This document shows positions 43,101 through 53,600 of a stretch of DNA of 64,000 nucleotides, piece after piece. The notes under the pieces were generated by a model. It did not search any database. It worked only from the letters and a program-made list of their open reading frames with translations, and was not told the origin of the DNA. The DNA comes from Trachythela sp. YZ-2020 (lineage: Eukaryota; Cnidaria; Anthozoa; Malacalcyonacea; Clavulariidae), in contig JADLSH010000367.1 of the NCBI GenBank assembly GCA_016169945.1, positions 930,001 to 994,000 on the forward strand. Direction: 5' to 3'. How positions within the stretch are numbered: the first letter of the stretch is position 1; each line of letters begins with the position of its first letter. The position numbers and the translations under genes were made by a program.

Positions 43101-46100
43101 CGCGTGCCAGGTTTGCTGGTCAAAAACCGGAAGTTGTTGAACAACTCAAAATACACTCAAACCTGATTGGACAACGAATATCAACAAAAATTTCAAAGTT
43201 GTCCAATCAGGTTTGAGTGTATTTTGAGTTGTTCAACATCTTCCGGGTATCATTCTTGCAGGGGATATCGATTAATCTCGAAAGAAATGCATTTAAAGGC
43301 AAAAATCGAGGATAGTTTCGTGTAACATATGCCAAGTCTGGGCTATTTTGGTCTCAATGTTTCCTTCCTTCCCTCGTTATAAGGAAGTCACAGGCGGGCG
43401 CGGGCAAATAGAGCCTGGGCCTCCTGTGATGAAACGCATACAAACTCGTATACTGATCCTAGACTAATTGTCTTATACTTTCCAGGTTTGCTGGATTTGA
43501 TGTCATGAGTCTTGCTAATAATCACTTGAATGATTATGGAGAAAAACCAGTCAATTTTACAAAGAACATTCTATCCAATGTTGGAATAGCAAGCTTCGGC
43601 TTGAATTTCGGTCAATACGACACGCCGCAGGTATGTTCTTTCAGTGTAACTATTGCACCCTATAACTGAACTTAATATTGAGTATACACTTCCCGACGTA
43701 ATCAATCGAATGAAACGTACCAAATCAATTTAACGGCCAATCAAACTTTAATGTTCGATTGATTAGGCTGGGAGGAATTTTATATCTTCGATGATTTAAC
43801 CCTGGTAAAACGAGGATGACATGACATGAGTTGATGAGAGTCAATGAGAGTTGCAACTCTCGCTCGCCTTTGACCGCGAACTCTCATCAACTCTCATGCA
43901 CTCTCATCAACTTTGAGCGGTTCAAATTTTGATGAGAGTTTTTGTCGACAGCTATACGCGCGGTAAAATTCAGTCAACTCTTGTTTTCATTTGACTGGGG
44001 CATGAGAGTTGATGAAACTCTCATACAAACTCTCGCTTGCTAACTCTCATCAACTCTCATCCGCGTTTGACCAGGGGTCGGTTGTATAAAAAAGTAGTTA
44101 AAGTTAACTATAGTTAGTGCGAAAGTTAACCAATCAGAATCGCGAATTTTACAGTTAACTACTATTTAACTACAAAACGGGTAGTTAAAATGTAGTTAAG
44201 ACTTTTATACAACCGGCCCCAGGGCTATATAAAATGTAATTACTGTGATAAAACAGTGTCAGTGAGATTTCATTGACTTTGTCAAACGTCAGTCCTGCCA
44301 AATACTCAAACGATCAAATAGGTACAACACAGCTAATGCCTAATGGGGTTCCCTGTTGTTTGAATTTTTATAGCAATCACTAATACTAGAGAAAAAGGGA
44401 ATAAAAGTTGGGTTTCTCGGTTATTGTGATGTATATTTTCCAATAACGCATTATCAAAGTTGCTTGAGCATACGAAAAACGTACAAGGCGGGACCAGCTG
44501 TTTACAGTGATCGCATAGCAGAACGAGATGTACAGCAACTAAAGGTAAAGTAACAGAAGTCGACAGGCAAATGTCTAAACTAGGGCGCATTCAAAGATTA
44601 CATTCCTCCGCCATGGGGGGTTATTTATCACATTTTAATCTGCATTATAATCTATATAATTATATATATAATATATATATATATTATGGCCTTATTGCTA
44701 AAGACCTTATAGTGTCTTGGTCTATGAGAAAATCTAATACACAATTTTCACGAAATCCTCTTACGATGTGAGATATCTTGCTGACAGAAAGTCAAATATT
44801 CATGTATAAATTGTGCCATGAGGTATATGCATTTAGTCTCTTACCAGAGGTCTTTAACAAAGCCCGCAAAAAAACAAGATAAATAGTTCAATGTTATACT
44901 CCCATGCACTGATGCAGGCCCTCTTTTTCGGTATGGAGTATCAGAGGAATGATCTGGGTATCTGTTTATAACTGCATGGTTAATTAATGGCTGGAATTAT
45001 TTGACATTTAAAGTTATTCAGAACATCGCTATATCAAAAAGGATTGTCATAGTCAGTATAGTCAGTACTATAAATACTGTGAGTGCGACTGCGTGTATGT
45101 TGCTGTTATCATTATCATAATTATTGACTTATTGCATGTTTTTGATACATTATTGTTTTTGTTATTAGTAATCGATTTTCTTTGAATTTTTCCCTTTAAA
45201 GGGTGAAGGCGTTGATGTCGTTTTAGTTTATATGCACTGGGGCAAGGAATACACACCCCGTCCTAACAAAAGGCAACTGCATATAGCCCAATACCTTCAT
45301 TCACTCGGAGTCTCAGCTGTGATTGGCGGCCATCCTCACACATTACATCCTCACAGCAAAACCGCGCACCAGCTCACGGCCTACAGTCTCGGGAATTTTT
45401 TATTTCCTCAACTCGGTACCAGCTTTGCGGCAAGTAATCCATTTTTTCTGTGCAATAATTTGACAATAAAGCACCTCAGTTTCGTGAGCAAATTGCCTAT
45501 CTCTGATAATGCAGGTGATATTGACATATTTGATCACTCTTTGTCTTTATATGTATTTTATATTTTATTATGAATGAAAAAATGCATAAATATGTAAACA
45601 TCACATGATCTGAAATGGTCAATTTGGTTACAATGCTGAGGGGATCTTTTGACTAGTTCGTGTATATTGTACCTTCTTTGACCTTTAGATTTATATAGAA
45701 AAAACGTATGTATTCTCTCCCACTACAGTAAACGAAAATTTAATCGTGAAGGTTATATTTATCCATTGTACGAAAATCTTTTCCTGTTTACTAAATGCAA
45801 TAAGGCGCATTTCCTGTGGGTCTGGTCCTACAAATTACTTCAGCTTCGAAAACCTGATCTTGAAATTCAATATATGAATTAAAGAATACGAATTTTTGTA
45901 AAATAATTTTCGATTGTAAATTTCGACCACAAATATCTGTCTGATGATGACTTTCATCTTGATGATGATTGAAGATACAAAATTATGTTTATAATTCATT
46001 AATTAATTTCAGGGATGCCTTTTTCTGCAGAAATGGTTTTCTTTGCCTAAAAAAATATTACATTGCATGCACATGGAAAAAGCTGTAATTCCTGATGAAA

Positions 46101-47012
46101 CTACATAGAATTTTGTAGAAAGGCAAGAAATAGAAATGAACTGCATGACCACACAACAGTTTTTAAATTTTAAGCTGAATAGATTTATGTACGTTCAGAT
46201 GTTCAGAACTACCCACGTTGCGAAAATTACGAAGAAGAAGATTGCTGATTTCGAGAAGCAAGCCTCAACTCTAAAGAACCCAACAACGCTCTCCAGGATT
46301 CTTCGACTGCAAGTAACCAGGTAACAAACTATTCCCTTGGTATTTCTTAAACAGAAATTAATATACGTACAATATATTTTTATATAATATGTATAACATT
46401 TAGATATTAACTATTTAAAATTGGATAAGATAAAGATATTCAGATAACAAAAATTGGAATTGAAGTTATTGTTGCATGCATGTTACTCGAGGATACAAAT
46501 TACCCATTCTCTTTTTCGACGATCTAAATTTTCAACCTAGTTTAAAAGCTATTTTAACACAAAAATATCATGATTTTACTAAGTTGTATAGAGAGAATGA
46601 AATTTTCGTGAATCCCAGATTTCGTATATAAAAATGTAAAATAATCTTAAAACGTTATTTACTTCAGTCTTCACAAGAATAGTGCGAGCTTTGGATTACT
46701 ATATTTATTTCTCTAAATTCAGCCGTCACGCCGCAAGGACAATTTTCATTGAAAAAAGCTTGTCCACAAAGTCAATAGGATAGACTATACACATTCTGCG
46801 TTGTAGCATATAGAGTGATTACCAACTGTCTCATTTTCTCATTTCGCAGAAACGGCGTGGTAAGTGCAACATATCTTCCGGTGCAAATTAAGTTTGACCC
46901 CACAAACAAAATCTTACAACCAACACTGAGCAATGGCACACATTGGATTGATGTGTGTTCACCAAAGGACAAAGCATGCTTACATGAACAAACGAAGCCT
47001 AGCAAGGGTTAA
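37162..47012 (+). CDS. CapA/PgsA-like protein copy 2 (complete, seven exons)
   Basis: Exons: 37162-37255, 37675-37921, 43486-43630, 44374-44544, 45202-45483, 46199-46320, 46850-47012; total 1,224 nt (407 residues), all phases consistent. Signal peptide MNWILCTLSFFFSCVLSS in exon 1. The domain carries 'FVGDISFDG', 'GNLESPF', 'SLANNHLNDYG', 'VGFLGYCDVYFP', 'VYMHWGKEYTPRPN', 'GGHPHTLHPH' and 'YSLGNFLFPQ'; the C-terminal part has 'TTHVAKITKKKIADFEK' and 'SATYLPVQIKFDP'. It differs from copy 1 at few residues (for example GRKRMF/GGKRVF, DPRC/DPRS) and lacks two codons in exon 5. No stop or frameshift. Intron 2 is 5.6 kb because of the foldback element. Family role: metallophosphatase-like component of poly-gamma-glutamate synthesis/anchoring. 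Secreted in animals by inference from the signal peptide. Confidence 0.88.
39427..39848. mobile_element. hAT-like MITE nested in the left foldback arm
   Basis: TIR CAGGGATGCCGGAA / TTCCGGCATCCCTG, flanked by an imperfect 8-bp duplication ((c/g)TCTCAGA). The right foldback arm lacks it (41690-41702), proving insertion after the arms formed. GC-rich 'gggtgcagcgggtgcaagtg' interior. Confidence 0.85.
39873..40000. mobile_element. palindromic MITE (GATGTTACACGGGACAA), copy 1
   Basis: 'ggtgatgttacacgggacaa' and its inverted partner 'ttgtcccgtgtaacatcgcc', with TTTA flanks. Absent from the right arm of the foldback element. A related copy is at 51534-51660. Confidence 0.85.
42824..43428. mobile_element. 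605-bp palindromic MITE nested in the right foldback arm
   Basis: CACAGGAGGCTCAGG / CCTGGGCCTCCTGTG ends with arms of about 190 bp, an inner palindrome ('ttgttgaacaactcaaaata'), and 7-8 bp flanking duplication ATGAAAC. Absent from the left arm (38270-38290). Confidence 0.88.
43798..44226. mobile_element. MITE with GATGAGAGTT sub-repeats (CapA2 intron 3) carrying a nested MITE
   Basis: Orthologue of 9213-9518, interrupted at 44077-44218 by a 142-bp palindrome, 'gtcggttgtataaaa' to 'ttttatacaaccggc', flanked by CCAGGG on both sides. The nested copy is missing in unit 1 (9505-9516). Confidence 0.82.
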
Positions 47013-47039
47013 GCACTCTTAAAGCTCATGGAAAGGAAC

Positions 47040-47145
47040 TGCTTTGTCGGCGACACAAGTTTGGACGGTTATCTCAGGAACTATGTAGATTATCAGTACA
47101 GCAGTCACAACGACACTATGGAAAGAAGAGTTAAGTCAAATTGAG
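47040..47145 (+). pseudogene. vestigial CapA exon-2 fragment (unit 2)
   Basis: 'CFVGDTSLDGYLRNYV' and 'NDTMERRVK', open for 34 codons and then TGA, 28 bp after the CapA copy 2 stop. Counterpart of 30272-30377. No splice sites or further exons were found. Confidence 0.75.
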
Positions 47146-47664
47146 TATGAACTCTCAGAAACTTCGTATCTGATTCTGCCCTGTGGACACATTGCACGAA
47201 AACGGTTTCAAGAGATAACTGTTGCTTTCAGTGACCCCAATTTTTGCCATGTTGGGACAAAAGTAATAATCTTTTCAGAATAGGCTAGAATTAAAACTAG
47301 ATATTTAAATGCAGATATAAAAAAGCAGGCGACGTATTTTGCATGTTTCCATATTAGTTCTTAATACAAAGAACGACTGATCTCAAACTAGTTAGTATCA
47401 ACATGTTATAGAAATTTACATATTATAATGTCCATTTTAGGGTACTTTCCCTGTAAATGTCTCGAAATAACGTTACAATAACTTTGGTGCAGAACTTTGA
47501 TTGGGTTTAGGTTTCGGTTTAGGGTGAGGATCAGCGTTTAGGTTATATGTATATTTTAGAAGCGTGTATTTCAATATTTATAGAAATGATTAAATGAGAA
47601 ATGTATTGTTAGTATTAATACTTGCCTGTGTTGGACCAAAAAAGCTTTTTTGTATGTCGTAATG

Positions 47665-50600
47665 TTATTTTAAGAACAGACTTCTTTGAAGTAAAGGTAC
47701 GACCTTGATGTCAGTTATGTCATTTAAGACTGCCTAAAACGATCAAAATAAGGAATGAGGCTTAGAATAAAACTAATCAAGTGAGGCATGTTTATGCACG
47801 TTGTCACCCAATTCATTCTTTAATGCCTAGTTACATTTGTTCCATTCTATGTTCACATTATCAGAACAGTGGTAAGTTAGTATATGCAAGTAAATTGACA
47901 GTTATTCGAAAATGTAAATTAGATAGCAACTTGGTTCCCCATTATCTGTTTTAATGCCTACCTCAGCGCCTTGCACAGATGTCACACCAAACAGGTTTTT
48001 ACCACGAAATGCGAATATTGAGTGAGCTAATACTGCAAATAACAGAGATGAAGAAAGTTACTATAAATATATTCATGCGAATCAAAGAGGGTGACGCTCC
48101 TCCAAAATGAATAATGACGTAGACCACATAAAGCATCAATTACTATCATATTACATCCATATATTTACGCGCACGAGATATCACCGTGAACTTAAATTAT
48201 TCTTTTAATGGTTCTGTATAATACACAATGAATCAACTTTTGATTTTGTCAAATGGATGTTCATACATAAATAACGAAAATACCGTAACCAGTAGTTTTA
48301 AAGTGTCTATTTGCAGTATATCTTTTTACTTATGAACAACAGCAGGGAAGCGCACAATTAACCTCTCTTAAAATGCACATGTCATGTTTGGGGATTTTAC
48401 ATATTTGTGATATTCAGAACAATCTAAAAATAAGTGTAATACATCTTTTTTGAAAAAAAACTTCATCTTCATGGTCTTTTTGGCTGTTAAAGTTAGCGGA
48501 GGTGACGTGACAAAGCAGTGCAACTTTAAAGTTTTTTTCAAAGAAGATGTATTGCATTTCGCTTTAGAACGTTCTAAATATCACAAATATGTAAAATCCC
48601 CAAACATTACATGTGCACTTTAACTATTTTTTCCTTTCACGCGAACACTTTAAGATCTTCTATTTACTTGTAATTTGATACTTTTCAAGGTTTTCTGGCG
48701 TCGAGACTCGCACTATTTTCTTAAAATTTTGGAAAGGAGATAAAAATGGAAAAATTTGGGATGATTTGGAATTTTTTCTCAAACATTGTTATAGGGATTT
48801 CTGAAAAAGTGAACGACATTCCCTTTTGAGTGATTTGCAACCCGTCACTTTCATGCAGTTTCTCACCAGCAAGTATCTCCAATGAGTCGTATCCAAGCAT
48901 TCTATCCCACAATATTAGTACCTAAGAAACAAGTTTCAATCTTCAATAAACAAAAGGTTTACTCATATATAATATATAGCATTCGTGGTTGCTATGGCAA
49001 AATATTTTCCCGTTACATTATACCATTAAGTGAGTATGTGGATAACCAAAATCATTTTTAAATATTCCGTTGGCCTATTTTGAAATATATCATAAATATT
49101 TCGATAAATGTAATGTGATTTACATATTTGTAATTACCCACCGCCAATGTAGCCACCGAACATGCAGGCATTCTTATTAAGATTAGATGAAGTTCAAGAG
49201 GAGGTGGGTGAAGTACACCGCTGTAGTTGAACAACGATTGATTGATATATAGCAGTCCAATTTATAACGATCTCGACCACAAAACTCACTCATTTTGCCT
49301 GTAACTTTTTTAATAATTTTATCTAACGGCTTAGCACCTTTTGTGATAAATCACATTACATAAATTCCCTAGTATTTTCTTCGCAAATATTTTGTTTTAT
49401 ACAGTTGATATTCTAATTTGGGAAGAAAATCAAACACACTTGAAACGTACCCTTAGCTAATACTAAATTGCGTTCGACGGATTAAGATTAATCGCACTCG
49501 ACGTCGAAGGAGTGCGTACCGCCATGATCTTTGATGTAAACAACATACTGGCTAGGAATGAGAAAAAAGTTCCCTTCTGGTAGAGTCCCCAGTAAACAAA
49601 CTCATGCGCAGTTCCCCTCTTTAACAGACCGAATATATATAATATATACAAAAAATAGATACTTACTTGCTCGCTTTCCAAATACCCAGAAAATGCATAA
49701 AATATCCAGTTGAACGCCGTTTTTAGGCTGTTAGAAGAAAACACGACAAAAACATACTGTAGTATATGCTAACTATTAAAGCTTCGAAGGTAGAATTATG
49801 GTAGAATCTAATGTTTTAACGCCACTCATTTGTATAGATAACGGCTTTTGTCCACTCATCATAAGCAAGCTAGTCTCCGAGTACTTGATTCTATCCTATT
49901 ATATTAAACTTTCAAGCATTCATAGTAAACTTAAAAACATTCATAGACATTTTTCACTCGTTAACTTGTTACTATATGTTTGTAAGATTCTTGCTTACTT
50001 ACGGATGCACACCAATCTGTCGTAGATGGTAAAATATACCAGGTTCCTGGGACTGTAATAGCGTCTCAAAAAGCAAACACGATGACACTATTCCCTTAAG
50101 AAAGAGTATTTCTGAATTCTGGTTGGTTGTGAGACAACTAAAATTATTATAATTATAAAGAAAAGAAGAGCTCGGGGCGATTTTCAGTAAAAATTGTAGT
50201 GTGTGATTTGAAATGTTCGACACCTTTACGAAATAAAATCCTACTGTAAATATTTGAAAATAGCCACAGCGAAAAACCACAATGGACTTTTAACGGCTCG
50301 TGTCCTCGGTACAGACCAGGTCTCTCGAAATTACGTGGAAATACTTTCCCTTCGAGCTTGTATTCCTACTGGCCTATTGGACTCGCATCTCCCAAACTTT
50401 TACGCGTGTTTCTGATTGACTCAGGTCCCCACTATGCTATGCGGGGTCCCCATAGTGTATGCGTATAACTCATCGAGGTCCCCACAGTGTATGGTACAAA
50501 ATACATACCTGTGGATGAGATGAAATATAATGAAGCCGGGAGAAATATCTATAGACAAACAATACATGAAACTACGATGTAGAACCATTGTCAATAAGCC

Positions 50601-53600
50601 AGTTCGTAGTGGCGTGCCACATCCACACATTTAAGATTTAAAATATACATTTCAAAGTAATCAACTGATCAATAATCCATCAGTACCATTTTGTACTGAC
50701 ATATTTTGTTCTCTGTGTAAAGCAAAATAAAGAAAGTTGTAGTTTGGGAATATTTTTGTGTAATTTGAAGCGAGTCAACCTTCCAAATCACATTGCAGTT
50801 GTATTGTGGCTATTTGTAAAACACAAATGAAGAATTGAATACTTTAATATGCATTTCCAGTCTCAGTTACATGTTATGATTCAACTGCAATTTTATCCTG
50901 ACACAGAACGCGACATTGCGTCACAGATGAGCAGTTGACACTACGAACCGGTCTATTGTAATTCAGGGATGGATCCAGCGTGATCTGGTGGGGGGGGAGG
51001 AGGAGGAGGAGGAGGAGGGGGTGGTAGTGCTGAGCAGAGGTGATGACCAGCATCAAGCAGGGATGGTGCATAATCACTGAGGACCCCCGGAAGGGTCAAG
51101 GGGCTGAGCTTGTCAGAAAATATTTGAAAGATAAGGTTCTCTAGATAGTCATTGAGGCCCCAAATATTGTGCTGCCAAATCCAGATTTTGATACGGAAAT
51201 TGGCACCCTTTCTGCACCCCCTTGGCCAAGGCTAGGGCGTAAATCCATCCCTGTTATAATTTATATAATATCGGAGATTATTGTGCCTCTTCACGTATTA
51301 ATCACGCCACTTCAGCGACGTAAAATATTTAAGCCAATCACAGCTCTTTCAGAAGCATCACAAACCAATGGCGCGCTTTGTTTTGAATAATCCATGGTCA
51401 CGTCAAATCGCGTGTAACTTCCCTTTCCGTCGCACTTCAAAACCCCAAAACTTATAGTTAAGTTTTTTTCAATTTCTTAATCTTCATTATATAAAACAAA
51501 TAGATAACACTTTGCCGTTGTCTGTTTAGTTAAAGCGATGTTACACGGAACGATTTTCAACCACTATTTGTAATGCAAATAACGTTACACGAAATTTGAT
51601 TGGTTCGGCAACGCATTGCGTTACCGAGTCGTCGTTGAAAATTGCCCCATGTAACATCACCTTTATAGATAAACAGAGGACATCATAACGTAGTAAGAAC
51701 ATCAGTGACGCACTCGACCCGGCTTACCACGTTATGTCGTCATCTGTGTATCTATAACTGAACGGACAACGGCCAAATTTAATTTATTTGTTAAATACAT
51801 ATATAGGAATGCGCGCAGGCCCGTAATTATAAGTACTAAGAGTACATAAAGTATAGCAGCAATAGCTTTAAAGTTTGCTATATCAAGATGTTGAAATTAC
51901 ATATAGCTTTAAAATATTTTATTTGAATATATATATGGCATTTATAATAAAACGTAAAATGTACGAACTTATATAAAGAAAATTTTAAAGAAAATTTTAA
52001 AGAAAATTAACAACATACCTCGTGTATAATTCTCTAAAAACGTGATAGAGACGAGATGGATTTTCATACATGTAACATAATGGAGCAGCTATATAGGTCG
52101 AGGAAATGAAATCAATCAATATCCTTACCTTATGTATGTATGTATGTATGTATGTATGTATGTATGTATGTATGTATGTATGTGTGTGTGTATGTATGTA
52201 TGTATGTATGTATGTAGCCTATGTATATAGAATTCCATGATATAATCTTTTCCCAATTCATTGTGAAAACACAGATTTACTTATATCACCTACCGTACAT
52301 AGCAAAGCCATGAAATGGAATAATACCTATAAATAATAAATTCAGAAATCATTACAACATATAGAGGAAACAATTGACATTGTAATTTGAAAACCAAAAT
52401 ACGCGGATTTAAATTATTATATAAACCTACCATTGGGTGGATAAAACACTGCGTATTCATCAACACCAAGTTTTCCTACACAAAAAGTAAAGTCAGTTAA
52501 ATGACACCATTTTAGTTTAAACCAAATAGATCTTTGAAGAGACGTCACAATATCCTGAACAGTTGTTATATGTAATTGACGTTTAAGACCAAAAGGAATT
52601 GATGTCAAAAAGATGTTGCAGTATAAGCTTAAAAGTAAATTTTCTATAATCATTTTGAGGTTCGTAAATATCCATTTTTAAGAATATCTAGCGTTCCATG
52701 TGTTAGTATTTCTACGATTGCATGGTATACTATTTTACCTCTTATGTATGATTTGGGTGGCGACGCTGACGTTTGATCAAAATGTTTTAATACTGTTGTA
52801 TCACGGGTAAACGCCAATAAAACCTAATGAAAGAGGAAAAATTATGTATTAATAATAATAATTGAAAAGTGTACTGATTTATTTGTGCTTTTTACATCTA
52901 CCTCTAAATTTCAGCATGAAAGTTAAACACACTTACTTGATAGAGCAAGTCTTCGAAAACGAAATACTGATCATCATTTGTAGCGGTTGATTTCACGTCC
53001 TTAATTAAGCACAAATATATTTTAAAAGTGTTAGTAAAACTTACCAGTATATTAGTTATGTACTTGTACTATCTATAACAACACATTTCACTATAAAGAA
53101 AAATGCTATTGGGTAATACCTTTTTAATCAGAGTGTCTACTAACAAATCATATTTGTAAACGTACGACTTAAGCTGTTCAAAATAGACCTTGTTCTGCAA
53201 AGAAAAAATATAAACATCATATACTCTTATTCAGTCCCAAACGATCATTTTAAAATGTTAATACCACATCCATATTTATACACTCGCTCAGGTTATAAAA
53301 ACTCTTCTCTTTCTACCAATTATAAATTAATAAACACTTTAAACGTCGCACCTGTTCATTGTCGCCTACATCAAGTATTAACGACCAAATATGTCGTCTC
53401 ACTCCACTCGGACACCCAGACTTGGCATACTGCTGTGCTGCTGGACAACTCCCCTTTTCAATTACTGTAAACAATGTCAATGTAGCCTTTCAGTTTACAA
53501 TTTAAGTCTAGACTGCTTCACACTATGTTCTGCGCGTTTTATTGCCAGACGTAAACAGTAGACAAATGGGAATTTCTGTTTTTAATTCGGATAATCATTT

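Larger units (their letters stand above)
38236..43466. mobile_element. 5.2-kb foldback element with about 2-kb inverted arms
   Basis: Starts TAGTCTAGGACC, ends GATCCTAGACTA, flanked by a 3-bp ATT duplication (38233-38235 and 43467-43469). Unit 1 intron 2 gives the empty site 'ataacttattgtctt'. Arms 38236-40312 and 41543-43466 are near-perfect inverted repeats once nested elements are removed; the loop (40313-41542) is non-coding. No transposase was seen, so it is non-autonomous. Confidence 0.92.
36780..49300. repeat. segmental duplication unit 2
   Basis: Collinear partner of 6300-33895 without the Polinton, SINE and 6530 MITE, but with a 5.2-kb foldback element in CapA intron 2. Its right end continues into the remainder of TBC1D19, so this copy is likely the ancestral position for that gene's 3' end. 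Confidence 0.9.

Noticed and set aside
50421..50630. A 69-codon minus-strand ORF
   Set aside because: It only contains, in another frame, the 40-bp TBC1D19 exon encoding '[12 protein letters not shown]'; the longer frame reads through both splice sites.
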